Below are positions 1-10,188 of a DNA stretch of 64,000 nucleotides, in pieces. The DNA is from Mactromeris polynyma (taxonomy: Eukaryota > Mollusca > Bivalvia > Venerida > Mactridae): assembly GCA_032209605.1 (NCBI GenBank), contig JASFXZ010000040.1, positions 1,984,001 through 2,048,000 of the forward strand, written 5' to 3'. The translations under genes were made by a program, and so were the position numbers. How positions within the stretch are numbered: the first letter of the stretch is position 1; every line of letters begins with the position of its first letter. The notes beneath the pieces are model-generated. The model had not been told where the DNA came from. It saw only the letters and a program-made list of their open reading frames with translations, and did not search any database.

Positions 1-138
1 CGTTCTGTGTGATATTTTACTCTAATAACAAAGCATAAATTATTTCTGTTGAAATTGCCTTGCTAATTCCCCGCACTTCAGAACCGTAAAACAGAATTGG
101 CTTAACTAATCAAATACATATATACCGTTAATACTCAA

Positions 139-288
139 TTACTGTATAGTTCTTGTATCAAAGAAATTGTAAATACCTGGATCAAAGCTCAGTTGTCTGC
201 TGGCCGAGACCCTTCTCGGGTTGAAAAAACGAGGTTGTCCACTGCATAGCGACAGAAGGGCAGCGAGGGCAAGAAGTAAGGGGTTCAT
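139..288 (-). CDS. small secreted peptide, Q-P-R-x-F family, possibly continuing beyond the window
   Basis: The ORF from the ATG at 288 reads 49 codons to a TAA at 141-139. Residues 1-17 are a typical signal peptide (MNPLLLALAALLSLCSG), with likely cleavage before Gln18. The mature part starts QPRFFNPRR and is basic. A splice acceptor (TATTTACAG) ends at 298, nine bases before the ATG, so the ATG lies at the start of a second exon. A donor-like CCAG|GTATTT at 177/176 falls inside the ORF. The coding exon may therefore end at 177 (37 codons plus one base) and continue left of the window; I see no AATAAA in the remaining 138 bases, which mildly favours splicing. Start of mature peptide and gene layout match the genes at 22.6 and 37.9 kb. 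Function unknown; secretion is inferred from the signal peptide. Confidence 0.6.
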   Translation of the reverse strand: MNPLLLALAALLSLCSGQPRFFNPRRVSASRQLSFDPGIYNFFDTRTIQ

Positions 289-642
289 GGGGACTAGCTG
301 TAAATAAATACCACACTTTACAATTATTCCAATTTAGTACCGTTTTATTCAAATGAGTTGTCTTAATGGACGAACGATAATATATTTAAAATGTATATTT
401 ATAAATGCAATTTTAATATATATGATGATCACAACATGTACTCTGTTACTCTGTTACTCTGTGTCCATAATTTAGCTTATATTTGCTTATCGTCCGTACT
501 CAAATAAATATATTCCTAAAATCAATTGGAAAATATAGAGTTGTGCAGTTACTCGTTTTTTTAAATAAATTTATCACAAACCCTACTAGGCAAATTAATC
601 AAACAGCATTACCAGAACAAACAATCTAATAAATTCACTCAC

Positions 643-760
643 CTGAGTTACCCGTGCCTTGATTGACAGTAATATTAACGTAATGATAAACACAGAATGT
701 TTATTATCTACACACAGAACTTAAGTAACAAGCAATAGAGGACTATTCCAATATATATGC
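643..760 (-). promoter_or_regulatory. putative TATA element and untranslated first exon of the 0.1 kb gene
   Basis: On the minus strand a TATA-like stretch (CATATATATTGG, about 760-749) is followed roughly 30 bases later by a possible start near 725. The stretch from there ends at a consensus donor, CTCAG|GTGAGT, with the exon ending at 643. The implied intron 642-298 is 345 bp and is GT-AG. The first exon has no ORF leading into the peptide, so it would be 5' UTR. Inferred from signals only. Confidence 0.4.
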
Positions 761-2102
761 ACTTACTTTGGTAAATATGATATCATAATATAGATGAATA
801 ACAAAATGCCATTGTCGAATTGAAGCAACACCTGTAGTTATAAAACTTGGAGTGCTACAATAATTGATCTTCAAATAAATTACATATTTTTATTGCAGTT
901 CTTAGTCAATATTGCATTGTGTTAGTATCAATAGTTATTAGTCGGAAATCATCAATTAATGCCGAAACTATCAGATAATTCATTTTCAATTAAGAATCAA
1001 AGTAACAGTTACCTTTCAATCAAAATCCATCCGGCGAGTAAAACTGATGTCAGAAAAACGTAAATCCAAACCGGTGCTGTTGTCTGTAAATTGTCGTGAC
1101 GGAACAATGCTAAGAGAATACTCAAATTATTACTAATGTATACAATCAATTCTTATAATATTTTGATAGTTCAAGATCCACACCTGATCCATCATGTTGG
1201 ATAACTAAAACGCAATGGTATATAAGGTCAGGTAATGAAGAAACGATCAATATAACAAGTAAATCATAACTATGCCCTGTCAAAAATGTTGTCCTAACAT
1301 GGCGATCGTCTGGCATGTTTGTAATTAGCGCTTAAACAGGATATGTTATCGAAAAATGAAACAACAAAATTACTGTCCCAACAAAGGAGATATAGTTTAT
1401 GTCAGTGAACCTACCGGGTTTCATTACACGCGTATCACAAAAAAATCTTTAACATCCTAATCTTTATTAACACAAATGAGATTTATGTTTGCTTGCCAGT
1501 TGAGACAGACAGAAAAACTATATAAGATGCGTTGACGAAGCATTTGTTAATATATATTTGCTTTCTGCTTCAAACTGCTCGTTTCCGCATTCATGTGGAC
1601 GTTTTGTTTGACGTACCGTAATAAACAACCGTCGGGAAGTGTAATAAAATACATAGTAGGTAACTAGTAAACAATAATTTACTGGACAGTAATACTCTAT
1701 TTGTATGGTTTATTAATATCTATATAAAGCATAAGAATAAACTATCTATCTATTATTACATGGGCAGAATATTAACGACAATGATTATGCTCAAATGAAC
1801 TGTGACAGATTAAGTTGTGACCTTTCTTTCGTGAATTTCAAAATGATTTTTAAACTCTATTGAGAAGTAATATATCATTATATATTTGTCTATGTTTAAA
1901 AAGTGCTGTTTCCCTTTGTTATTCAAAATGTTATGTTAAGCACACCACTGAAAATTGCACACACATTCTCCGCCGAACGATTTCACTTTCTTCCTTTTCT
2001 CTATTTTCTCCTTATCTTGTTTTCTATACTATTACTTACATTGTCTCAATGTCTAAACCATGTCATTGTCATTTCACTTATTTCTTTACATTAGGGTATG
2101 TG
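761..2102. other. AT-rich intergenic sequence
   Basis: No coding region, RNA gene or recognisable repeat was seen. Short ORFs here have no family resemblance. Confidence 0.5.
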
Positions 2103-2397
2103 TTTCTATAGGTCTATACCTTGTCATTTATGATACCTATAGAAGTATTTAAGGTCTACTCCTACAATAAGTATTTAAGGTATATTCCTTACCATAAGTA
2201 TTTAAAGTCTATTCCTACCATAAGTATTAAAGGTCTAAACCTTACCATAAGTATTTAAGGCATATACCTCACTATAAGTATTTAATTAATTATTAGTATG
2301 TAAAATATATACCTTACCGTTAGTATTTAAGGTCTATACCTTTCTATTAGTATTTAAGGTCTATACCTTTCTATAAGTATTTAAAGTCTACACTTTG
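2103..2397. repeat. degenerate 27-bp minisatellite
   Basis: About nine or ten imperfect copies of a 27-bp unit built around AAGTATTTAAGGTCTATACC. The last two full copies are nearly identical; the left ones are more diverged. Confidence 0.8.
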
Positions 2398-2706
2398 CCA
2401 AAAGGATATTTCTCTACTTTTTTGCTGTGTCTTCATACCTCATTTGATGTTCGTTTAACATAATGGTCATATTTGTGAAAACAAATTAATTCAGACATTT
2501 GAGCTTTTTCGGTTTTGACATTTTGCTTGTCATTAATTCCATTCTACTTTATTATAAATCAATCAGCCGCAGGTTATGCTACGGAATGGTACGTAATGGA
2601 TTATAATGTTTCACCTATTTAATCACACATGCCTTGAAACAAACTTATAATTGTAATTATTAGATTGTTTTAATTTGATCGTTATTGAATGACATGTGAG
2701 TATTTC

Positions 2707-3545
2707 AGTAGGGGGTGTCACGATATACCGGTTTATCGGTATGTTACAATATGTATCACAAACTGTTGTATTACGATATGAAAGGAACGTACAGGATTTT
2801 CACCATTCATGTTTCTGCTTCCCGCTAGAAAGTTACAAGCTACAAACTCTAAATATATGAAAATATCGAGTCACGAAAACCTCATATAAGTCAAAAACTG
2901 AAATAAGAAAGAGAACCGTTTAATTTTCGCTTGGTAATTTCTTGTCATGTAAACCTCGTTTTAACTACAAGTCAAAATCTTGAACGAGATTGATGACATG
3001 TTTTAGCTTATGCGTGTTTATTTTTGCAACACGTTTGAATGATTTGCAGTTGAATAAAAGTGTTCAAGCTCGAACATTATAATCTACAGTCATATCCTAG
3101 ATTAGTGAACCAATATATCGCGGTACATATTGCTATACGTTACTTATGTATTGCATATATCGCGGTACGCTTCATTTGTATTATTATTAGATTGAATTCT
3201 CTTCTGTGGACGGTGTATTATGTAACTTTTTACAAATAAAACATATTTAATATGATTCAAGGCGACAATTCTGAAGAATTCAAAGTTCGGGGTTGTTCGT
3301 GACAAACCTGGTTGAGATTCGTTCGTCGAGACGTGGCGTTTACCTGGATTGTTAAAATTCATGATGCATAAAGTATTTTTACCTTTAATACCTTTAACAA
3401 TAACATAAGTTGATCGTGTATTTTTCTTAATGGTTAACGTGTTGATCATATTATGAATACGACATATGGTTTGAGCTGTGCTCGGTTGTATAATGTTATA
3501 TGTATCAATCGCAATTATTGTTATACCGGTATATGTTTTCTTTTA
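2707..3545. mobile_element. possible decayed hAT-like element end
   Basis: The segment starts with AGGGGGTGTCACGATA followed by CCGGT/ATCG-rich sequence, and a related motif (ATATCGCGGTAC) recurs near 3116 and 3156. This style of terminus is common in animal hAT elements. I did not find a clean right-hand inverted repeat, so only a remnant is proposed. The 101-codon minus-strand ORF at 3144-3449 resembles nothing I recognise. Confidence 0.25.
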
Positions 3546-3738
3546 TGGTGGGCAGACTGATGTTTTATGGGGCGCCTGTAACTGACATGTACTGACAAGT
3601 GTTAGAGTTGATTGGGTGATCGCAGTGATGGGGTAATATAATAAAGGTGTTAAAACAGTGAACGATTTCATGTCGATTTTTATTTATATGTAGTATTTAA
3701 GAGGAACATCTGATATTGGTGGTCCTTAAATATATAAG

Positions 3739-3786
3739 AACAGAACAGAACAGAACAGAACAGAACAGAACAGAACAGAACAGAAA
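3739..3786. repeat. (CAGAA)n microsatellite
   Basis: About nine uninterrupted CAGAA pentamers. On the minus strand this is a TTCTG tail directly after AATAAACT, matching the tail of the neighbouring retrotransposon 3' end. Confidence 0.9.
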
Positions 3787-4159
3787 GTTTATTAATTGAC
3801 TTGAGCGATTAAAGCTCATCGTCATAGGTAAATATATACACAGTTACATCATCATGTGATGTGGAAAAAATTAATACATATATTAACGAATAACATCAAC
3901 TACATAGTAATATATTGTTTTTAAAAGTTACATATGTCATACATAAAGTTGAATATTACAAGTGATTGTATATTATATAATATATGATAATAATTAAACA
4001 AAAGAAAAAGGAATAAAGGGAATAAACTCAATTAAGTATAACATTAAGTGTGATAGTCCTCTGTTTAAGTGCGTATTTAGTAAATAAGGCCAAGTTATAT
4101 AAAGTTTTTTTCTCATTTGATTGAAGGAATTCTAAGTCGGACAAATGAAGTTGCTGTAA
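3739..4159 (-). pseudogene. 3' end of a non-LTR retrotransposon
   Basis: On the minus strand a 43-codon open segment (4159-4028, stop TGA) contains SDLEFLQSNEKKTLYNLALF and then TKYALKQR. This matches the pattern at the extreme C-terminus of non-LTR reverse transcriptase ORFs in this window (compare NANVIQNLSVFIFKAFKIK at 36.3 kb). It is followed by ~240 bp of 3' UTR-like sequence, AATAAA and a TTCTG pentamer tail. A stop (TAG at 4162-4160) closes the frame upstream, so the copy is 5'-truncated or decayed. Family assignment rests on the C-terminal pattern and tail, not on a catalytic domain. Confidence 0.55.
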
Positions 4160-4417
4160 CTAAGAGGACGCGTACACGCTGTTATATTTGATCAGTGATG
4201 TAGGTTTGGCGCCTAATACAAATGTGTACGATAATTTGTCGTCAGTTTTTCAAATGTATCGGCAAATATTCGTAAATATGTTTATTCAGTCCTTTTATTT
4301 CAGAAATAGTCTCCAGCACTTTGTTTAAAAATAAATTTATATTTACGCGTATTTGAAAGGGAATGAAATAACATCAAGAATGAATGTGGACTTGAACTTA
4401 TTTTTTTCTAAAACATA

Positions 4418-4425
4418 TCATATAT
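4418..4425. repeat. left target-site duplication TCATATAT
   Basis: Identical to 10181-10188, immediately outside the first base of the left inverted-repeat arm. It sets the element boundary at 4426. Confidence 0.8.
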
Positions 4426-4507
4426 AGTTGAGTGAAGTTGGCGCGGCAATCGTACATCGTACATCAACATTGAATACCGACATAGATTGAATATAGAGCC
4501 AGCTCTG
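4426..4507 (+). repeat. left terminal inverted repeat outside the tandem array
   Basis: Contains the outermost element sequence, including two nearby GTACATCG motifs and AGAGCCAGCTCTGACATCG. It pairs with 10099-10180 on the opposite strand with about three mismatches in 80 bases. Confidence 0.85.
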
Positions 4508-6270
4508 ACATCGTTATTCGACTTATATTTTTGAATACATATCTTATATCGAACCCAGAGCTAGCACTGACATCAACATTCGAAACGGGTCCGCGGCGAA
4601 TACATATCTGGAGCCCAATAACGAGCCAGCTCGTTAATCGTTATTCAAGTGTTTTTTTAAATATTTGAATACAGACCTAGTAGCGAACCCAGAGCTAGCA
4701 CTGACATCAACATTCGAAACGGGTCCGCGGCGAATATATATCTTGAGTCCAATAACGAGCCAGCTCGTACAACGTTATTCGAGTGTTTTTTTAAATATTT
4801 GAATATAGACCTATTACCGAACCCAGAGCTAGCGCTGACATCAACATTCGAACTTGACCGCGGCGAATACATATCTGGAGTCCAAAAACGAGCCAGCTCG
4901 TACACCGTTATTCGAGTGTTTTTTTAAATATTTGAATATAGACCTAGTACCGAACCCAGAGCTAGCGCTGACATCAACATTCGAACTTGACCGCGGCGAA
5001 TACATATCTGGAGTCCAATAACTAGCCAGCTCGTACATCGTTATTCGAGTGTTTTTTAAATATTTGAATATAGACCTATTACCGAACCCAGAGCTAGCGC
5101 TGACATCAACATTCGAACTTGACCGCGCGAATACATATCTGGAGTCCAATAACGAGCCAGCTCGTACATCGTTATTCGAGTGTTTTTTAAATATTTGAAT
5201 ATAGACCTATTACCGAACCCAGAACTAGCGCTGACATCAACATTCGAACTTGACCGCGGCGAATACATATCTGGATATGAAAAACGAGCCAGCTCGTTAA
5301 TCGTTATTCGAGTGTTTTTTAAATATTTGAATACAGACCTAGTAGCGAACCCAGAGCTAGCGCTGACATCAACATTCGAACTTGACCGCGGCGAATACAT
5401 ATCTGGATATGAAAAACGAGCCAGCTCGTTAATCGTTATTCGAGTGTTTTTTAAATATTTGAATATAGACCTATTACCGGACCCAGAGCTAGCGCTGACA
5501 TCAACATTCGAACTTTACCGCGGCGAATACATATCTGGATATGAAAAACGAGCCAGCTCGTACATCGTTATTCGAGTGTTTTTTAAATATTTGAATATAG
5601 ACCTATTACCGAACCCAGAGCTAGCGCTGACATCAACATTCGAACTTGACCGCGGCGAATACATATCTGGATATGAAAAACGAGCCAGCTCGTACATCGT
5701 TATTCGAGTGTTTTTTAAATATTTGAATATAGACCTATTACCGAACCCAGAACTAGCGCTGACATCAACATTCGAACTTGACCGCGGCGAATACATATCT
5801 GGATATGAAAAACGAGCCAGCTCGTTAATCGTTATTCGAGTGTTTTTTAAATATTTGAATACAGACCTAGTAGCGAAACCAGAGCTAGCGCTGACATCAA
5901 CATTCGAACTTTACCGCGGCGAATACATATCTGAATATGAAAAACGAGCCAGGTCGTTAATCGTTATTCGAGAGTTTTTTAAATATTTGAATACAGACCT
6001 AGTAGCGAACCCAGAGCTAGCGCTGACATCAACATTCGAACTTTACCGCGGCGAATACATATCTGGAGTCCAATAACGAGCCAGCTCGTTAATCGTTATT
6101 CGAGAGTTTTTTAAATATTTGAATACAGACCTAATATCGAACCAAGAGCTAGCGCTGACATCAACATTCGAACTAGTAAGCGGCGAATACTTATATGGAG
6201 CCCAATAACGAGCCAGCTCGTACATCGTTATTCGATTTTTTTTAAATATTTGAATACAGACCTAGTACAC
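4508..6270 (+). repeat. left-arm array of 132-bp units
   Basis: The marker CTGACATCAACATTCG recurs at 4567, 4701, 4835, 4968, 5100, 5231, 5363, 5495, 5627, 5759, 5891, 6023 and 6155: 13 units. Spacing is 134 at the outer end, falls to 131-133, then is exactly 132 for the inner units. Units contain GCTAGC, CCGCGG and AACGAGCCAGCTCGT, the last a near-palindrome. The inner units stay open for 298 codons (5180-6076) as a 44-residue repeat, but the first codon is GTG and the opposite strand is open too, so this is not read as a gene. Confidence 0.95.
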
Positions 6271-6289
6271 GCCCTTTAAACATCTTTTA

Positions 6290-6838
6290 TATCTTTTTCA
6301 TAAAAGGGGCCTACCTCCCCTCCATCCCCCTATTTTGTTTTTACTTTTTCAATTTGTTTATTTCTAAACTCACAACAACAACAAAAGTCTTAGGGAGCAC
6401 CCTCGCCCCAAACATCCCCCTTTACCTCCCCTCCCCCTCTATTTATTTTCAATTCGTTTGTTTCAAAAGTCTTCAAATAAAATCGGAAGGGTGCTCCCTC
6501 CCCTCCGCCTCCCCCTCTAAATTTTTTATTTTTATTTTTTCAATTTGTTTATTTCAATTTTCTTCATGAGAATTTTGGAGGAGGGCACCCTCCCCTCCCA
6601 CTTTTCCCCCTATTTTTATTTTTACTTTTTTTATTTCTTAACTCTAAACAATAACAACAACAACAAAAGTCTTTGGAGGCATCCTCCCCCCATCGCCCAA
6701 AACCCTCTCTCTCCCACTCTCCTGCCCCTCTAATTTATGTTTTACTTATTAAATTTGTTTATGTCAAAAGTCTTCAAATACAATTGGAGGGGGCACTCCC
6801 CCCCTTCCCCTATTTTTTTTGTTTACTTATTACTTATT
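6290..6838 (+). repeat. left inner array, pyrimidine-rich
   Basis: Several degenerate ~120-bp units, each with CCCTCCCC-type blocks, a T-rich stretch, CAATTTGTTTATTTC and AAAAGTCTTCAAAT. The plus strand is strongly pyrimidine-rich. It is the mirror of 7553-8320. Confidence 0.85.
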
Positions 6839-7552
6839 AATTTTCAAAAGTAAGCCGAAAAATAAGTCGCCGTAAATTGCTGGGGTTGTCATTAATCGTT
6901 AAGCGTTCGTGTTAACAAGCGAGACATCAGCAGTGCATTTATTCTATAAACATACCTATTATCAGGTTTCTCCTCCCCCCCCCCCCAACGCTTTAAACAA
7001 TATTAGAACAATAAATATTCGACTGTGAAAAGTTAAGGTCCGCCTACCGCTGTAATGTAAGGCGAGATCTGATTAGATAAGCGACTACTGCTGACCAATG
7101 AGCGCTTAGCTTTGTAATGAATTTCGACATGAGTGTGTTAACACGACGCGTGTAGAGAACCAACATAGACGACAAATTCAGCCTGTCATAAACTGATCAA
7201 ACGGACGACCCGTGCAAGGTGCGGTATTGCAATGAATACTCAGTCTAGAGTTTAGTCCCCATTTGATTAGAAATCCATGAAATAAGCGACATGTTTATCT
7301 ACTTAATTGCTCTGCATGGGTTTGTAATTCTAACCCTGATGTGACTCTAAATACACCTTATATCTTCAAGGTATGTTACTGATCACTCTTATCAGATTAG
7401 AAACAATACTGATGGCTAGTTGGTAGTACATTACCCCACTACCACGATAGAGACAGTAAGTATAGTATAATTATTCAACTAGTTGTCATTTTTCTTGTTT
7501 TTAAATTCTAATTGTGAATAGTAACCATCATTATACATATGATTTTCTAGAA
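6839..7552. other. single-copy core of the foldback element
   Basis: Non-repetitive sequence between the arms. No ORF worth naming, no transposase motif, no tRNA. It includes a C-homopolymer run near 6971-6986. It would form the loop if the arms paired. Confidence 0.7.
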
Positions 7553-8320
7553 GTAAAAAAAATTGAAGGGTGGCACCCTACACTCCCCACTAAAATCGCC
7601 ACCAAATACTTTTGTTGTTGTTGAGAGTTTAAAAATGAAAAAAAAATAATGAAAAAAAATAAGGGGGAGAGTGGGAGGGGGAGGGTGCCCCCTCCAAATT
7701 ATTTTGAAGATTTTTGAATGAAACAAATTGAAAAAGTAAAAAAAACTCGAGGGGAGGAGGGGGAGTGGAGGGTCCTCCCTCCAAAAAATTATTGAAGACT
7801 TGAAATAAACATTCAAAAAGTAAAAACAAATTGAGGGAAGGGGAGGGGATAGTGCCTCCCTCCAATTTTGTGTTAAAGACTTGAAATAAACATATTCAAA
7901 AAGTAAAAAAATAGAGTAGGGAGGGGTATGCTTTGGGGCGAGGGGGAGGGTGCCCTCCAAATACTTTTGTTGATTTCGTGAGTTTAGAATTAAACAAATT
8001 GAAAAAGTAAAAAAAACTTGGGAGAGGGAGGGGAGGATGCCCCCTTCAATTTTTGAAGGCTTTTGAAATAAGCATTGAATAAGTAAAACAAATTGAGGGA
8101 GAGGGAGTGGAGGTTGCCGCCCTCCAATTTTTTGTTGAAGACCTGAAAAAAAAGAGGGGGGAGGGGTATGCTTTGGGGCGAGGGGGAGGGTGCCCTCCAA
8201 AGAGTTTTGTTCTTTTTGTGAGTTAAGAAATAAACAAATTGAAACAGTAAAACAAAATTAGGGGGAGGGGGAGGTGGGCCCCCGAAAAAAAAATTCCTTT
8301 ATTTTCGAAAAGATTGAAAA
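7553..8320 (-). repeat. right inner array, purine-rich on the plus strand
   Basis: Inverted counterpart of 6290-6838, longer by ~200 bp. Blocks of GGGGGAGGG alternate with A-rich sequence and CAAATTGAAAAAGTAAA. A sub-block (TATGCTTTGGGGCGAGGGGG) occurs twice, at ~7927 and ~8167, so the array expanded locally. The 217-codon minus-strand ORF at 7547-8200 is low-complexity translation of the repeat. Confidence 0.85.
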
Positions 8321-8324
8321 GGTG

Positions 8325-10098
8325 TTTAGAGGGCGTGTACTAGGTCTGTATTCAAATATTAAAAAAAAACTCGAATAACGATGTACGAGCTGGCTCGTTA
8401 TTGGACTCCAGATATGTATTCGCCGCGGTCCCGTTTCGAATGTTGATGTCAGTGCTAGCTCTGGGTTCGCTAGTAGGTCTGTATTCAAATATTTAAAAAA
8501 CACTCGAATAACGATTAACGAGCTGGCTCGTTTTTCATATCCAGATATGTATTCGCCGCGGTAATGTTCGAATTTTGATGTCAGCGCTAGCTCTGGGTTC
8601 GGTAATAGGTCTATATTCAAATATTTAAAAAACACTCGAATAACGATTAACGAGCTGGCTCGTTTTTCATATCCAGATATGTATTCGCCGCGGTCAAGTT
8701 CGAATGTTGATGTCAGCGCTAGCTCTGGGTTCGGTAATAGGTCTATATTCAAATATTTAAAAAACACTCGAATAACGATTAACGAGCTGGCTCGTTTTTC
8801 ATATCCAGATATGTATTCGCCGCGGTCAAGTTCGAATGTTGATGTCAGCGCTAGCTCTGGGTTCGGTAATAGGTCTATATTCAAATATTTAAAAAACACT
8901 CGAATAACGATTAACGAGCTGGCTCGTTTTTCATATCCAGATATGTATTCGCCGCGGTCAAGTTCGAATGTTGATGTCAGGGCTAGCTCTGGGTTCGGTA
9001 ATAGGTCTATATTCAAATATTTAAAAAACACTCGAATAACGATTAACGAGCTGGCTCGTTTTTCATATCCAGATATGTATTCGCCGCGGTCAAGTTCGAA
9101 TGTTGATGTCAGTGCTAGCTCTGGGTTCGGTAATAGGTCTGTATTCAAATATTTAAACAACTCTCGAATAACGATTAACGAGCTGGCTCGTTATTGGACT
9201 CCATATATGTATTCGCCGCGGACAAGTTCGAATGTTGATGTCAGTGCTAGCTCTGGGTTCGCTAGTAGGTCTGTATTCAAATATTTAAAAAACACTCGAA
9301 TAACGATGTACGAGCTGGCTCGTTATTGGACTCCAGATATGTATTCGCCGCGGTCCCGTTTCGAATGTTGATGTCAGTGCTAGCTCTGTGTTCGCTACTA
9401 GGTCTGTATTCAAATATTTAAAAAACACTCGAATAACGATTAACGAGCTGGCTCGTTTTTCATATCCAGATATGTATTCGCCGCGGTAAAGTTCGAATTT
9501 TGATGTCAGCGCTAGCTCTGGGTTCGGTAATAGGTCTATATTCAAATATTTAAAAAACACTCGAATAACGATGTACGAGCTGGCTCGTTTTTCATATCCA
9601 GATATGTATTCGCCGCGGTCAAGTTCGAATGTTGATGTTAGCGCTAGCTCTGGGTTCGGTAATAGGTCTATATTCAAATATTTAAAAAACACTCGAATAA
9701 CGATTAACGAGCTGGCTGGTTTTTCATATCCAGATATGTATTCGCCGCGGTCAAGTTCGAATGTTGATGTCAGTGCTAGCTCTGGGTTCGGTTATAGGTC
9801 TGTATTCAAATATTTAAAAAACTCTCGAATAACGATTAACGAGCTGGCTCGTTATTTGACTCCATATATGTATTCGCCGCGGTCCCGTTTCGAATGTTGA
9901 TGTCAGTGCTAGCTCTGGGTTCGCTAGTAGGTCTGTATTCAAATATTTAAAAAACACTTGAATAACGATTAACGAGCTGGCTCGTTATTGGGCTCCAGAT
10001 ATGTATTCGCCGCGGACCCGTTTCGAATGTTGATGTCAGTGCTAGCTCTGGGTTCGATATAAGATATGTATTCAAAAATATAAGTCGAATAACGATGT
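8325..10098 (-). repeat. right-arm array of 132-bp units
   Basis: The inverted marker GATGTCAG (once GATGTTAG) recurs at ~132-bp steps from 8445 to ~10033, 13 units, mirroring the left arm. The outermost units of both arms share the variants GGGCTCCAG and CGGACCCGTTTCG (as complements), while inner units carry TTTTTCATATCCAG. The 300-codon minus-strand frame at 8258-9160 and the 230-codon plus-strand frame at 8679-9371 are the same repeat read on either strand. Confidence 0.95.
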
Positions 10099-10180
10099 CA
10101 GAGCTGGCTCTGTATTCAATCTGGGTCGGTATTCAATGTTGATGTACGATGTACGATTGCCGCGCCAACTTCACTCAACT
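10099..10180 (-). repeat. right terminal inverted repeat
   Basis: Complement of 4426-4507, ending CCAACTTCACTCAACT at 10180, directly followed by the duplicated TCATATAT. Confidence 0.85.
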
Positions 10181-10188
10181 TCATATAT
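10181..10188. repeat. right target-site duplication TCATATAT
   Basis: Perfect match to 4418-4425. The flanking sequence differs beyond it. Confidence 0.8.

Larger units (their letters stand above)
4426..10180. mobile_element. foldback transposon with long tandem-repeat inverted arms
   Basis: The two ends are near-perfect inverted repeats starting AGTTGAGTGAAGTTGGCGCG and reading the same for about 100 bases with only a few mismatches. Inside each end lies an inverted array of ~13 copies of a 132-bp unit, then a short linker (ACCTAGTACACGCCC and its complement), then a pyrimidine-rich array (left) mirrored by a purine-rich array (right). A ~0.7 kb single-copy core separates the arms. An 8-bp duplication flanks the element. 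This is the layout of foldback elements, and 8-bp duplications are usual for hAT, P and Merlin elements and occur in MULEs. No transposase is visible, so it is non-autonomous. The high match between arms suggests recent insertion or conversion between arms. Confidence 0.88.

Noticed and set aside
3144..3449. 101-codon minus-strand ORF
   Set aside because: No homology pattern; lies within a probable transposon remnant.
5180..6076. 298-codon ORF
   Set aside because: It is the 132-bp foldback repeat read through; it starts at GTG, and the opposite strand is open too.
7547..8200. 217-codon Pro/Phe/Leu-rich ORF
   Set aside because: Low-complexity reading of the purine/pyrimidine repeat array.
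8258..9160. 300-codon minus-strand ORF
   Set aside because: The mirrored copy of the same repeat, running on into the purine-rich array; no domain or ATG context.
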